From Bacillota bacterium (lineage in GTDB: Bacteria > Bacillota > Bacilli > Thermoactinomycetales > DSM-44946), in contig JAJYSD010000036.1 of assembly GCA_021793745.1 (NCBI GenBank), forward strand, positions 1 to 7,894: 7,894 bases of DNA, in the 5' to 3' direction. Each line of letters begins with the position of its first letter. Position 1 is the first letter of the stretch. The notes under the pieces were generated by a model. The model had not been told where the DNA came from. It saw nothing but the letters and a program-made list of their open reading frames with translations, and did no database searches. This document shows positions 6,687 to 7,894 of this stretch, one piece after another. Made by a program: the position numbers and the translations under genes.

Positions 6687-7307
6687 ATGATCGCCGTCAT
6701 CGATTACGGAATGGGCAACCTGCACAGCGTCAGCCGCGCCCTGGAGCGGATGGGGTTTGCCCACACCGTCACCTCCGATCCGGAAACCGTCGAGAAGGCC
6801 TCCGGGATCATCCTCCCCGGCGTGGGGGCCTTCGGGGATGCGATGCGGGAGCTGTCGGAACGGCGGCTCGATCAAGTGATCAAGCAGGAAGCTTTTCGGG
6901 GCAAACCCCTTCTCGGGATCTGCCTCGGGATGCAGCTCCTCTTTACCGGGAGCGAAGAGCACGGGTACCATCAGGGACTCAACCTCCTCCCCGGCCGCGT
7001 GGTGCGGCTGAAGGGGGATTTTCCGATTCCCCACATGGGATGGAACAGCCTCCGCTTTCCCCAGTTCCATCCCCTCCTGTACGGCCTGGAAGAGGGTTAT
7101 GTCTATTTCGTCCATTCCTATCACGTGCTGCCGGATAACCGGGAGGACATCCTGGCGGTGACGGACTACTACGGGCCGGTGACGGCCATCGTGGGGCGAA
7201 ACCGGATCTTCGGCACACAGTTTCATCCGGAAAAGAGCGGATCGCTGGGACGGGAACTGCTCCGCCGGTTTGCGGCCCTCTGCGAATCCGAGGTGGGGGT
7301 ATCATGA
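6687..7307 (+). CDS. hisH: Imidazole glycerol phosphate synthase, glutaminase subunit HisH
   Basis: The class I glutamine amidotransferase subunit that makes ammonia for HisF; together they convert PRFAR to imidazole glycerol phosphate and AICAR. The 206 residues contain YGMGNLHSV (7-15), the oxyanion region LPGVGAFGDAM (43-53), the nucleophile Cys79 in GICLGMQLLF and the His180-Pro-Glu182 pair in GTQFHPEKSG, so the catalytic triad is complete. The HMGWN (116-120) and YFVHSYH (140-146) motifs are HisH-specific. The ATG lies one base after the hisB stop, with AAGGGGG 9 bases upstream. HisF is expected just beyond the window. The stop shares ATGA with hisA. Confidence 0.98.
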   Translation: MIAVIDYGMGNLHSVSRALERMGFAHTVTSDPETVEKASGIILPGVGAFGDAMRELSERRLDQVIKQEAFRGKPLLGICLGMQLLFTGSEEHGYHQGLNLLPGRVVRLKGDFPIPHMGWNSLRFPQFHPLLYGLEEGYVYFVHSYHVLPDNREDILAVTDYYGPVTAIVGRNRIFGTQFHPEKSGSLGRELLRRFAALCESEVGVS

Positions 7308-7894
7308 GCTTCGTCCTCTATCCGGCGATCGATCTGCGGGGAGGAAAGTGCGTCCGGCTGTATCAGGGGGATTACGGAGCGGAAACGGTGTACGATGCGG
7401 ATCCGGTGAACGTGGCCCGAAAGTGGGCGGCGGCGGGGGCCGAATGGCTCCACGTGGTCGATCTGGACGCGGCCCGTACGGGGGAGCCGGTCAACCTGCC
7501 GGTGATCCGGGAGATGGCTTCCCGTGTCGACATTCCCATCCAGGCGGGGGGCGGAGTCCGGTCGATGGAGAGGCTGGAGATGTTCCTCGACGCCGGCGTC
7601 CAGCGGGTGATCCTCGGCTCCGCCGCCATCGATGATCCCCGGTTTGTCCGGGAAGCCCTCGCCCGGTACGGGGATCGGATCGCCCTCGGGATCGATGCCC
7701 GGGACGGCCGGGTGGCCACCCACGGCTGGCTGGAGACCACCGAGGTGACGGCGGAGGCGTTGGCCCGGGAAATGGTGCGCCGCGGCGCCGAAACCTTTAT
7801 TTTTACCGATATTTCAAGGGACGGAACCTTGTCCGGTCCCAATGTGGAGGCCATTCTCTCCCTGGCCCGGGCTTGCGGCAGACGGGTGATAGAT
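7304..7894 (+). CDS. hisA: ProFAR isomerase HisA, 5' part (runs off the window)
   Basis: A TIM-barrel enzyme that isomerises ProFAR to PRFAR by an Amadori rearrangement. Only the first 197 codons are present, of about 240 usual. The start reads MSFVLYPAIDLRGGKCVRL. The paired catalytic aspartates of the two half-barrels are visible as Asp10 (PAIDLRGG) and Asp131 (GIDARDG). The first phosphate-binding loop region QAGGGVR is at 80-86, LGSAA at 104-108 and TDISRDGTLSGPN at 168-180. The ATG overlaps the hisH stop by 4 bases; the ribosome site (AGGTGGGGG) is weaker than those upstream, suggesting reliance on coupling. HisA rather than HisF is indicated by VRLYQGDY and THGW. hisF and hisI would be expected next. 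Confidence 0.97.
   Translation, partial: MSFVLYPAIDLRGGKCVRLYQGDYGAETVYDADPVNVARKWAAAGAEWLHVVDLDAARTGEPVNLPVIREMASRVDIPIQAGGGVRSMERLEMFLDAGVQRVILGSAAIDDPRFVREALARYGDRIALGIDARDGRVATHGWLETTEVTAEALAREMVRRGAETFIFTDISRDGTLSGPNVEAILSLARACGRRVID

Overview
This looks like chromosomal core-genome DNA from a high-GC member of the Bacillales. The gene order hisZ-hisG-hisD-hisB-hisH-hisA with a short, HisZ-dependent HisG and no hisC is the Bacillus-type layout. Strong GGAGG ribosome sites precede most genes, GTG starts one gene, and coding DNA is GC-rich with G/C-biased third positions. A thermoactinomycete-like lineage is a guess from base composition and this gene set, not a demonstrated assignment. 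No mobile element, CRISPR array, tRNA or rRNA is visible, and no gene-free stretch exceeds 300 bases.

Layout, left to right. (1) Bases 1-491: the C-terminal end of an RND-family (HAE1/SwrC-like) efflux pump on the plus strand, followed at once by a perfect 11-bp hairpin that can end transcription from both sides. (2) Bases 670-1779, minus strand: a standalone class 2 (quinone-linked) dihydroorotate dehydrogenase, pyrD, with an extended -10 promoter and a leader hairpin. (3) Bases 2040-2183, minus strand: a 47-residue, two-helix membrane protein of unknown function, with a strong ribosome site and its own terminator. (4) Bases 2256-2837, plus strand: a divergent RdgB/HAM1-type nucleotide pyrophosphatase whose base-recognition motifs differ from the family norm. 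(5) Bases 2927-2985: a good sigma-A promoter with a perfect 7+7 inverted repeat just after the expected start of transcription. (6) Bases 3007-7894: the histidine operon, hisZ, hisG, hisD, hisB, hisH and the first 197 codons of hisA, which runs off the window edge.

The his genes form one tightly coupled transcription unit: junctions overlap by 17, 4, 8 and 4 bases, or are 1 base apart. HisZ and HisG form the first enzyme (ATP phosphoribosyltransferase). HisA, HisH (with HisF, expected downstream) and HisB carry out middle steps, and HisD the last two oxidations. The short leader has no T-box and no His-rich leader peptide, so control is more likely by a DNA-binding repressor at the inverted repeat. 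I see no clearly new multi-gene system. The points most worth a second look are the putative his operator, the 47-residue membrane protein and the altered RdgB-like enzyme.
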